This document shows, one piece after another, positions 18,401-21,279 of a stretch of DNA of 21,279 nt. Position 1 is the first letter of the stretch. Each line of letters starts with the position of its first letter. Position numbers and translations under genes: made by a program. Under the pieces are notes generated by a model. It was not told where the DNA came from. It saw only the letters and a list, made by a program, of their open reading frames with translations, and did not search any database. This DNA comes from Plakobranchus ocellatus (lineage: Eukaryota > Mollusca > Gastropoda > Plakobranchidae), in NCBI GenBank assembly GCA_019648995.1, contig BLXT01002217.1, forward strand, positions 1,228,974 to 1,250,252, given 5' to 3'.

Positions 18401-20976
18401 GTGGCATTGCATGTCAATTTGTTTCTGCCTATCAGCAAAAAAAAAGTAACTTAAGTCAGTCTTTTCCATTTGCCCAGTTTTTAACGGGATCTTAAAGTCA
18501 TTTTATGTAGAGCAATTTGAAAGCTATGTATTACTAGCCAAGGATCATACATGTCCAGTTGTCTCATTTTAGTATTGGATCCACTGCCTTCAAACCAAAA
18601 AAAAATTGTCATCAAACTCACATCAAAGCCTGACATGACACTGTCATAACTGATGTTTGTGAACTGCTCGCCATTCTCAAAGGTAAAATTGTAGTAAGTG
18701 TTGGCCATGAGAACCATAGCCCATCCCTCCTTGTGTGTAATGCGCTTTGCTGCAAACGGGCTGTAGCTTGTGCCAAACTCTGAGGTAAAAACGGCATCAT
18801 GGGCAAGCAGAGACTGTGGCCGGATGTTGTTGAAGGAAAATCTGTGGAGGGGCAGCCATTTAACCTTGATTAGATTGTTAATCTTGTGCAAGATTGTTAC
18901 TTAGTACATACAAGGCTGTAGTCCTCTCTTAAGAGATAAGTAAAACTTATCTAAGATTTATGAAATACTGAGATGTTAGAAAAGAGGGGACTTAGATTGA
19001 TTTTCTTATATAATATATTATATTAATGAAATTTATCAGGCTTATTTATGAAACAAAATTTTATTAAATTTTTATTAAACAATGATTTGTATATTATTGT
19101 GAAAATGATACAAATAAGATGTTGATTATGATGATGATGATCATGATGATGATGGTCCAGAGAGATGATTCACCTGATAAGTTTGATCTGGTCTGAGCAG
19201 ACACAGGCCTGGACATTGACATGTACTAAAGTGTTATTCTCACACTTTTTGCTGTTCAGGGATGGTGTGCAGGGGACAATCTTGTAGTTGGAGGAGCCCA
19301 CTAGTGTGCCATCCAGATCAATGATGACACCTTCAGATTCCCAGTCGTAACGCACCTGATGAAAACAATTGTAGGTTTTCAAATAAAAACTCTCTACTGA
19401 AACTGCAGGTTAAATTATAAGCTAATTCCAGCACTTCCACTTTAACATTCAACACTATTTCTCAGGCATGAATTTCTGCTTTGAGAAAATACGCTTTCAT
19501 TGAACAACTTTGGGAGAACTGATTTCAACTTGCATCTGCATGTCTGGTAAATTTCTCTCACTGTTGTTCAGTTCTGTATTTCTGGTGCTTAAATTGTGAA
19601 TTTGAGAAAATACAATTTGATTGCACATGTCCAGAATAATGAACTCTACTAGTATTCTATGAAAGGTGAAATATTACAGGGTATATTTCTTATGCATCAA
19701 AGATTGATGGGAATTACTTATTCATTAATAAGGCAATTATTGTTTGAAAAACATAAAGTCACAGAACATATGAGTAGCAGTCTGACAAAATGACTCTAGT
19801 TGCGGTTTTGCAGAACTGACTTTAAATGAAAACCATTGTCTAGAGGGGTGAAAACTACACATTTCTCTGTGTGGAAAGCTTTCTATAAGCTGAGAATATT
19901 TACCTCTTTCATTTAACCTTTTGAGTTGATCTCAATGATGTAGACCTGCAAACTCCACTGATTTTGTTAAACTGCTACACATGTTTAAAAAGCGTGTAGA
20001 GAATATAATGTTTTCTTTTTGGTCAGGCAGGGATAGTGAACAACAAAAAAAAAAACCAATTGCTTATCTCAATATGCAAAAGCTACAGCTAAAAATCATG
20101 AAGACATATTAGCTGTGAAAATTCAAATGTAGAGAGATATAGGAGATACTTGTAGACTTAATTTGTTTTGTGAGTTATTCAGCATTGAAATAAAATGCAG
20201 AGATATAGGAGATATTTGTATATGTACTACTTTTGGTGAGATATTTAGCAAAATAATATATACAGAGACATAGAGAGATGTAAAAATTTGCATACTTACT
20301 ATATTTGGTGAGTTGTTGAGCTCAATGCCTGATGTATGTGTGGTGAAGCCGCCGCACAAGAAACCACAAGTACCATCAATGCGTGCCCATTTAAATGCTG
20401 CTTTACCAGACTAGCCGTATTTATTGACAGATTGGATTGAGAAAAACAAATACCAACAAAATAAATAAATTGAACAACCATAAAGAATAAGATATAAAAT
20501 TTTTATTTCTTTACTTTTACATAATGTAACTTCAAAAACTGATTGTTTTTTCTTTCATATAAATAAAACAATTAATTCAATTTTCTGTAACTAGTACATG
20601 TTTTTGAATTTAAAAAGGTACTTTTTTATCAGCCTGCAAGCACAAGCATTCTTAAAATGTTCGTAATTTTCATTTTTACCTGGTCAAAGTTGTAGAAGAC
20701 AGTATCTTTCACAATTAAACCATTCATGTAAGGCATGACCACGCCACCAGCTGAACTCTTGCCTCGAAGCTGAGGGTCAGAGGCTACGATCAGACTGTCA
20801 AACACACCAGGTCCATCATTCTCGTCAAACTGTGGACCGTCCAAGATCAGCTTGCCCTCATACCCTGCCAGGTCATTGCTGACGAGCACAAAGTCACGGA
20901 ACTGCTGGGCTCCAGCATTGACCGATTCAGCTCCCTTCTCACAGTTCCAGGCAGTCAGAGAGTAGAATTTGGCCAC
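203..20976 (-). CDS. PKHD1L1: Fibrocystin-L-like (PKHD1L1 family) protein, C-terminal 1885 residues, 29 exons, 5' part outside window
   Basis: Seen: 29 exons can be chained with compatible phases and no internal stop. From first to last they are 20976-20680, 20410-20300, 19355-19174, 18841-18622, 18027-17862, 17421-17188, 16790-16536, 16044-15802, 15340-15173, 14752-14516, 14083-13820, 13374-13172, 12515-12263, 11081-10919, 10432-10200, 9747-9566, 9019-8950, 8344-8220, 7844-7705, 7260-7089, 6519-6367, 5678-5472, 5143-4907, 4311-4180, 3829-3733, 3223-2942, 2364-2186, 1325-1163 and 492-203. Domains: end of a first PbH1 module (1-325), G8 (about 377-500), PbH1 repeats (about 570-945), conserved post-helix region (945-1306), glycosylated stalk (1325-1735), membrane helix (about 1756-1778), cytoplasmic tail (about 107 residues). 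Family knowledge: PKHD1 and PKHD1L1 are giant type I membrane proteins; vertebrate PKHD1L1 coats hair-cell stereocilia, while PKHD1 acts at cilia and in tubules. Two G8/PbH1 modules plus a C-terminal helix fit PKHD1/PKHD1L1 rather than single-G8 CEMIP/TMEM2. The role in this animal is unknown. Introns not described separately are AT-rich with no coding signal I could support. Confidence 0.9.
1163..1325 (-). CDS. PKHD1L1: Exon 28: Asp6 tract and transmembrane helix
   Basis: Residues 1736-1790, phase 0 to 1, with acceptor GTCAATTAG and donor GTAAGG. It reads IVESDDDDDDRHRKDNDLET, then a 23-residue hydrophobic helix (about V1756-Y1778) rich in V, I and L, then KFYFHPKAQTR. The type I orientation follows from glycosylated sequence before it and the basic stop-transfer residues after it. 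Confidence 0.92.
2186..2364 (-). CDS. PKHD1L1: Exon 27: juxtamembrane ectodomain, many sequons
   Basis: Residues 1676-1735, phase 1 to 0, with acceptor TAAAATGTAG and donor GTAAGG. It reads SFVVTLNIEATSTGYNETIT, then MCGEIQNGTTFTFDNTTVTM and YYGVSCGD. Three N-glycosylation sequons (NET, NGT, NTT) and two cysteines fit an extracellular stalk. Confidence 0.88.
2777..2864. repeat. Inverted repeat / hairpin in intron between exons 26 and 27
   Basis: The left arm starts CTTTGTTCTCTGCA (2777) and the right arm ends TGCAGAGAACAAAG (2864). With one flanking base each side the perfect stem is 15 bp; weaker pairing extends it by about ten bases, with a loop of roughly 30. I see no target-site duplication beside it, so a foldback element is possible but not shown. 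Confidence 0.6.
2942..3223 (-). CDS. PKHD1L1: Exon 26: ectodomain segment
   Basis: Residues 1582-1676, phase 1 to 1, with acceptor T-rich tract plus CATCTCACAG and donor GTAGGG. It reads KASFLNLQLNRPGKCPVKVT, then PVEYTVEMVVLIDLLTQQQK and YWTAQVRNYYGDKTNMRI. No named domain is recognised; it is extracellular by position. Confidence 0.88.
3733..3829 (-). CDS. PKHD1L1: Exon 25: short ectodomain exon
   Basis: Residues 1550-1582, phase 0 to 1. Acceptor is ATACTAG and donor GTGGGC. It encodes NLTWTATASIFDVAFCPSTL and then GGTLTVPFDPST. The acceptor has a poor pyrimidine tract, so this right end is the least secure exon border; the phase and open frame support it. Confidence 0.8.
4180..4311 (-). 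CDS. PKHD1L1: Exon 24: ectodomain segment
   Basis: Residues 1506-1549, phase 0 to 0, with acceptor CCATTTCTAG and donor GTAAGT. It encodes INGRNLGPHAELKTTNRLVG and then FPIELEVQLEDKDTNSLIS. No domain is recognised beyond a likely beta-sandwich pattern. Confidence 0.86.
4907..5143 (-). CDS. PKHD1L1: Exon 23: glycosylated ectodomain segment
   Basis: Residues 1427-1505, phase 0 to 0, with acceptor AACCTTTTCAG and donor GTAAGA. It reads SPWVIEASIQSGSSSRARLL, then GNTTVTFVDGWANFTNMYI and FNITDPPSAANFS. Four sequons (NTT, NFT, NIT, NFS) lie close together. The G-N-T-T-V-x-F-x-D-G-W-A-N-F-T block is familiar from vertebrate PKHD1L1. Confidence 0.9.
5472..5678 (-). CDS. PKHD1L1: Exon 22: membrane-proximal ectodomain
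   Basis: Residues 1358-1426, phase 0 to 0, with acceptor TTCTCTCAACAG and donor GTAAGC. It reads AQLSTFDEIINATVLFTAIQ, then GQLVMDTAIVGDVQEGRAF and VQPKFKVIDDN. It looks beta-rich; I assign no named domain. Confidence 0.88.
6367..6519 (-). CDS. PKHD1L1: Exon 21: RRKR proprotein-convertase-like site
   Basis: Residues 1307-1357, phase 0 to 0, with acceptor TTGTGTCTCAG and donor GTACGT. It reads VRVVNIVSDTSSSGRRKRSL, then FYIEIADAPGETPTVDYD. RRKR (1321-1324, bases 6466-6477) fits the furin-type consensus. Proprotein-convertase cleavage at a comparable basic site is established for vertebrate fibrocystin; here it is inferred. Confidence 0.91.
6466..6477 (-). other. RRKR basic cleavage motif after second module
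   Basis: Residues 1321-1324 in the context SSGRRKRSLQ. The position, after the NLAAFL segment and before the membrane-proximal stalk, corresponds to the known convertase site region of vertebrate fibrocystin. Confidence 0.7.
7089..7260 (-). CDS. PKHD1L1: Exon 20: end of post-helix region
   Basis: Residues 1249-1306, phase 2 to 0, with acceptor TCACTGTTACAG and donor GTATAA. It reads AESTLFWVQCGSSEVTVTMK, DVIVVSFTLPAMTEEEFFGE and NLAAFLDMDPNK. The PAMTxxxFF and NLAxFLxxxPxK pieces are typical of PKHD1/PKHD1L1 just before the basic cleavage site. Confidence 0.9.
7374..7404. repeat. C-rich tract
   Basis: Nearly pure C/T stretch with an interrupted C8 run, within the intron between exons 19 and 20. 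It is G-rich on the gene strand and stands out in an AT-rich intron. Confidence 0.8.
7705..7844 (-). CDS. PKHD1L1: Exon 19: post-helix segment, weak donor
   Basis: Residues 1203-1249, phase 0 to 2, with acceptor TATTTTCAG and donor GTGCTC. It reads VEVDGVVKMPKNGYLDSNGR and then HQHMPEVADKVNGENYL. Among the possible GT donors near the end only GTGCTC gives phase 2, as exon 20 requires. Confidence 0.87.
8220..8344 (-). CDS. PKHD1L1: Exon 18: post-helix segment
   Basis: Residues 1161-1202, phase 1 to 0, with acceptor CTAAATTGTAG and donor GTACAC. It reads NPFDIFLSSTNPRQMRYMLM and then NSDDCVRLSIWSLQQNRLE. This matches the family pattern of S/T-x-x-P-Q-x-x-R-L/Y-M-L. Confidence 0.9.
8950..9019 (-). 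CDS. PKHD1L1: Exon 17: 70-base exon, WCSGYTC motif
   Basis: Residues 1138-1161, phase 0 to 1, the shortest exon here. Acceptor GTGTTCACAG, donor GTACGC. It encodes DHGWCSGYTCRKRLSTFQAI; the D-H-G-W-x-C/S-G-Y-T-C-x-x-R pattern is shared with vertebrate PKHD1L1. The 605-base intron after it holds nothing I recognise. Confidence 0.91.
9566..9747 (-). CDS. PKHD1L1: Exon 16: conserved Cys/Trp region
   Basis: Residues 1077-1137, phase 1 to 0, with acceptor CTTGCATCAG and donor GTACAC. It contains TDNCTWNSNWRGFDCQDFYD, DWRLLTIESMDGDTETRRLS and PEGYIDLINGPQ. The preceding intron (9748-10199) starts its 5' half with ordinary AT-rich sequence and has a CT-rich tract near 9810-9840. Confidence 0.93.
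9810..9840. repeat. CT microsatellite (GA on gene strand)
   Basis: Imperfect CT dinucleotide tract with CCC interruptions, in the intron between exons 15 and 16. Confidence 0.85.
10200..10432 (-). CDS. PKHD1L1: Exon 15: conserved DCVDMACDAKKK region
   Basis: Residues 999-1077, phase 2 to 1, with acceptor TTGTGTTTAG and donor GTCGGT. It contains INSADCVDMACDAKKKAMI, VDEDGSFLNHVGFVLPDSAS, then EWDGDRRYGLGDYRIPKVML. This is the most conserved stretch of the gene and the strongest family identifier. The donor sits after an A7 run and is weak, but the phase demands it. Confidence 0.94.
10919..11081 (-). CDS. PKHD1L1: Exon 14: post-helix region
   Basis: Residues 945-999, phase 1 to 2, with acceptor ATTCTGCAG and donor GTACGC. 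It reads NLFANYGSCTGGRDHVITTN, NEDGAHPAYITNARWENV and DSKVFFHKESVG. The VITTNPxNEDxxHP block is characteristic of PKHD1L1. It is the first of eight successive exons with a donor lacking A at +4. Confidence 0.92.
11082..12262 (-). other. Longest intron (1181 bases), between exons 13 and 14
   Basis: AT-rich throughout, with stops in all frames and no ORF of note on either strand. I see no repeat, RNA gene or transposon end. The exon 13-14 junction phase is satisfied without any extra exon, though a skipped exon of length divisible by three cannot be excluded. Confidence 0.6.
12263..12515 (-). CDS. PKHD1L1: Exon 13: last PbH1 rungs
   Basis: Residues 861-945, phase 0 to 1, with acceptor TCATCTGCAG and donor GTGAGT. 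It reads KYCEIDDNIFVGKTSSFSYT, then GTCGKIGFMMTTFTGG and MNIMSYNAIGGRTMVD. A Ser/Gly-rich loop interrupts the rungs. Its counterpart in the first module is exon 1. Confidence 0.9.
12610..12706. repeat. Possible small MITE-like palindromic element
   Basis: The outer ends are ATTAAC and GTTAAT (6-bp inverted), with looser similarity inward (TCTTTCCGG against CTTGAAAAG). Inside is a perfect 14-bp palindrome, GCCAATATATTGGC (12632-12645). The short ends make this a weak candidate; copies elsewhere in the genome would be needed. Confidence 0.3.
13172..13374 (-). CDS. PKHD1L1: Exon 12: PbH1 repeats
   Basis: Residues 793-860, phase 1 to 0, with acceptor TGTCTGCAG and donor GTAAAC. It reads FTLWKNFDFGIYYNNEPS, SVVLKNNRLIENGIGIFPMV and SATGHAYA. 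The W-K-N-x-D-x-G-I-Y rung is a hallmark of the family. Confidence 0.93.
13508..13616. repeat. GATA/GA-rich simple repeat
   Basis: Mixed GATA, GACA and GAGA units around 13508-13559 and ATAGATAGATGG further on, in the intron between exons 11 and 12. On the gene strand it is pyrimidine-rich but lies about 200 bases from the acceptor. Confidence 0.75.
13820..14083 (-). CDS. PKHD1L1: Exon 11: PbH1 repeats
   Basis: Residues 705-793, phase 1 to 1, with acceptor CATATCCCAG and donor GTGAGT. It reads GIRVEGTDVEVTNNLVALSI, STGLVLINNTVAGAERLGFH and SGLWSNNRASGALIG. The VxxNxxA rung pattern is clear. Confidence 0.92.
14257..14293. repeat. GAT trinucleotide repeat
   Basis: Short interrupted GAT/AAT repeat in the intron between exons 10 and 11. 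Confidence 0.8.
14516..14752 (-). CDS. PKHD1L1: Exon 10: PbH1 repeats
   Basis: Residues 626-705, phase 1 to 1, with acceptor CTCTTCTCAG and donor GTAAAC. It reads FGQFSNVEFFHTGQEGF, YSFVKRCAFHNGYSTAIGAF and LEIDENTVHHTVG, successive rungs with the N/H-rich turns typical of PbH1 in PKHD1L1. Confidence 0.93.
15173..15340 (-). CDS. PKHD1L1: Exon 9: start of second PbH1 region
   Basis: Residues 570-626, phase 1 to 1, with acceptor TTCCCTCCAG and donor GTAATT. It contains TLEMKAEVALLTRNIKIEGN; the AEVxLLTRNIxIxG signature is typical of the first beta-helix rung in this family. It ends GARVLVGQTFYDGEQRAG. Confidence 0.93.
15802..16044 (-). CDS. PKHD1L1: Exon 8: G8-to-helix linker
   Basis: Residues 489-570, phase 1 to 1, with acceptor TACTGATCAG and donor GTAAAC. 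It contains LHGVDPGIIRTRLSETANVG, VGWSAGNEILLTTTDY, then FTITSVSGNVISLND and RFTHLG. This is the segment that follows G8 throughout the PKHD1L1/TMEM2/CEMIP group (W-x-x-G-x-E-I-x-x-T and final F-x-H-x-G). Confidence 0.93.
16536..16790 (-). CDS. PKHD1L1: Exon 7: core of second G8 domain
   Basis: Residues 404-489, phase 1 to 1, with acceptor TTCCTTACCAG and donor GTAAGG. It reads RWIVVDKPLPKLGKLIIEGG, then LEADYIHITGRLVAGW and LRILLNGHQ, ending in APPGAKFIG. The conserved G8 glycines and the alternating beta-strand pattern are visible. G8 is an extracellular all-beta domain found beside PbH1 repeats. Confidence 0.92.
17186..17187 (-). promoter_or_regulatory. Probable GC 5' splice site
   Basis: The intron after exon 6 appears to start GCTTGT after CAAG. 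It is the only junction in the window that does not start with GT, and the only choice here that keeps the G8 reading frame. Confidence 0.72.
17188..17421 (-). CDS. PKHD1L1: Exon 6: RKKR site and start of second G8 domain; GC donor
   Basis: Residues 326-404, phase 1 to 1, with acceptor TCCTTTCAG. It opens VSRLSRKKRAVSS, a furin-type motif. The first half of G8 starts at about W377 (MWSDPATWVNL) and runs to EDLTIPQ. No GT donor keeps the frame: the reading frame reaches a stop two codons after the chosen junction, and the one GT before that stop puts exon 7 out of frame. Ending at CAAG with intron start GCTTGT joins exon 7 in phase to give IPQDRWIVVD, a good G8 continuation, so I infer a GC-AG intron. 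Confidence 0.82.
17396..17407 (-). other. RKKR basic cleavage motif before second G8
   Basis: Residues 331-334 in the context LSRKKRAVSS fit R-x-K/R-R. The motif lies between the tail of the first module and the second G8 domain, about 43 residues before its first conserved Trp. Confidence 0.6.
17862..18027 (-). CDS. PKHD1L1: Exon 5: end of first module
   Basis: Residues 271-326, phase 0 to 1, with acceptor ACATGCAG and donor GTAGGA. It reads VGDYLVFTQFADQKPDRIYL and ends near WYYNVPDMTITYA. The segment parallels exons 17-20 of the second module (NPFDIFLSSTNPRQMRY, TLFWVQCGSSEVTVTM). It joins directly to the basic cleavage motif at the start of exon 6. Confidence 0.87.
18250..18396. repeat. 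Degenerate GAT-rich repeat
   Basis: About 150 bases of GATGATG-type sequence with many substitutions, in the intron between exons 4 and 5. It leaves open frames on both strands (Asp/Gly-rich on plus, Ser/Pro-rich on minus) that are composition artefacts. Confidence 0.8.
18622..18841 (-). CDS. PKHD1L1: Exon 4: first-module tail
   Basis: Residues 197-270, phase 2 to 0, with acceptor CCCTCCACAG and donor GTGAGT. It contains FSFNNIRPQSLLAHDAVF, then SPFAAKRITHKEGWAMVL and two N-glycosylation sequons (NFT, NIS). The preceding intron (332 bases) holds a GAT repeat near its 3' end on the plus strand. Confidence 0.87.
19124..19155. repeat. GAT trinucleotide repeat
   Basis: GAT run with a central GATCATGAT switch, ending about 18 bases from exon 3's left end and therefore just inside the intron after its donor. 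Confidence 0.85.
19174..19355 (-). CDS. PKHD1L1: Exon 3: first-module post-helix segment
   Basis: Residues 137-197, phase 0 to 2, with acceptor TTTTCATCAG and donor GTGAAT. It contains VIIDLDGTLVG, the counterpart of MIVDEDGSFLN in exon 15, which shows that the two modules share this tail. Several cysteines (VPCTPSL, KKCENNT, QACVCSD) suggest extracellular disulfides. Confidence 0.87.
20126..20320 (-). repeat. Three-copy imperfect tandem repeat spanning exon 2 end and its donor
   Basis: Units on the minus strand are about 20320-20249 (72 bases), 20248-20183 (66) and 20182-20126 (57). Each starts with a codon series reading LNNSPN, LNISPK or LNNSQN, and units two and three share QISPISL / QVSPISL. 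The first unit holds the last 21 coding bases of exon 2 and its GTAAGT donor; in the others that donor has decayed. Lengths of 72 and 66 keep the copies in one open frame, closed by a stop right after the third. Confidence 0.7.
20300..20410 (-). CDS. PKHD1L1: Exon 2: first-module Cys-rich rung
   Basis: Residues 100-136, phase 0 to 0, with acceptor CTAG and donor GTAAGT. It reads SGKAAFKWARIDGTCG and then FLCGGFTTHTSGIELNNSPNI. The W-R-I-D-G-x-C-G and CGGFTTHT signatures are strongly reminiscent of vertebrate PKHD1L1. The last 21 coding bases and the donor form the first copy of a three-copy tandem repeat that runs into the intron. Confidence 0.88.
20680..20976 (-). CDS. PKHD1L1: Exon 1 of those in window: end of first PbH1 module
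   Basis: Residues 1-99, phase 0 to 0. The acceptor is a T-rich tract ending in CACACAG and the donor is GTAAAA. The protein starts VAKFYSLTAW and ends VKDTVFYNFDQ, reading like the last rungs of a beta-helix. It resembles exon 13 of the second module (GFMMTTF and FMNIMSYNA) in layout. The gene clearly continues upstream, because the exon opens mid-domain with no start codon. Confidence 0.88.
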
Positions 20977-21279
20977 CTGTGTGAAAAAAAAGAATAGATT
21001 CTCTATGAAATACACTATGTTTCTTAATAATATTTGGTGTGCTTTTTGCAAACTGTTGTGCAACATATTAGACTGTAATTGTGTTTACATTTCTGACATG
21101 TGATTACTGAAAAGTAATTCTTAATTTCAAAGCCCTCAAAACAATAAGCATCAAAATATTTTGAATGCTTCAAGGCAATAATAATGCTGAAAATCTTTAA
21201 TATTGATTTATTGTTGTTTCTCTTATATAGATTCTGCTCATTGCTTTATCCATGGCATATTAGGGTAAAAAAAAAAAAA
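20977..21279 (-). other. Partial intron upstream of exon 1 in window
   Basis: AT-rich sequence ending in the exon 1 acceptor (T8 tract then CACACAG). I see no further exon. It reaches the window edge in a run of 13 A on the plus strand. Confidence 0.6.

Noticed and set aside
18203-18454. Asp/Gly-rich plus-strand frame and Ser/Pro-rich minus-strand frame
   Set aside because: Both arise from the degenerate GAT repeat; no domain or coding signal.
20123-20359. Minus-strand open frame of 78 codons as a separate small gene
   Set aside because: It is exon 2 read through into its intron; the GTAAGT donor and matching phase at exon 3 explain it better.
1-21279. Retroelement, virus-derived or CRISPR content
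   Set aside because: No polymerase, integrase, capsid or envelope motif, long terminal repeat or spaced direct repeats seen on either strand.

Overview
The window is animal nuclear DNA: AT-rich, full of A/T homopolymers and simple repeats, and carrying one large intron-rich gene on the minus strand. I see no bacterial operons, rRNA, tRNA, CRISPR array or intact transposon. The repeat style, intron sizes (269 to 1181 bases) and protein divergence would suit a lophotrochozoan such as a gastropod mollusc, but that placement is a guess.

The gene encodes the C-terminal part of a fibrocystin/PKHD1L1-family protein, a giant single-pass membrane protein with G8 and parallel beta-helix (PbH1) modules. 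Pairing acceptors and donors by hand gives 29 coding exons between 20976 and 203. All junction phases agree, and the exons sum to 5658 bases, i.e. 1885 residues plus a stop. The N-terminal part (expected IPT/TIG repeats, PA14, first G8 and most of the first beta-helix) lies beyond the right edge. Residue numbers below count from the first residue of this fragment.

Layout in transcription order (right to left): exons 1-5 are the end of the first G8/PbH1 module and its tail. Exon 6 opens with a basic RKKR site and starts the second G8 domain, which continues through exons 7 and 8. Exons 9-13 are PbH1 repeats, and exons 14-20 are the conserved post-helix region. Exon 21 carries a second basic site, RRKR. 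Exons 22-27 are a glycosylation-rich membrane-proximal ectodomain. Exon 28 holds an Asp6 tract and the transmembrane helix. Exon 29 is a proline-rich cytoplasmic tail ending in TGA, followed by 202 bases of 3' UTR or flank.

The most notable points are: a probable GC-AG intron inside the second G8 domain; two basic cleavage motifs bracketing the second module; eight consecutive exons whose donors all lack A at +4; a three-copy tandem repeat that duplicates an exon-intron border in frame; and an intronic hairpin with a 15-bp perfect stem. Both window ends are A-runs, so this may be a whole contig broken at homopolymers. I found no convincing previously undescribed system; the window is mainly one conserved gene with some unusual splicing and repeat features.
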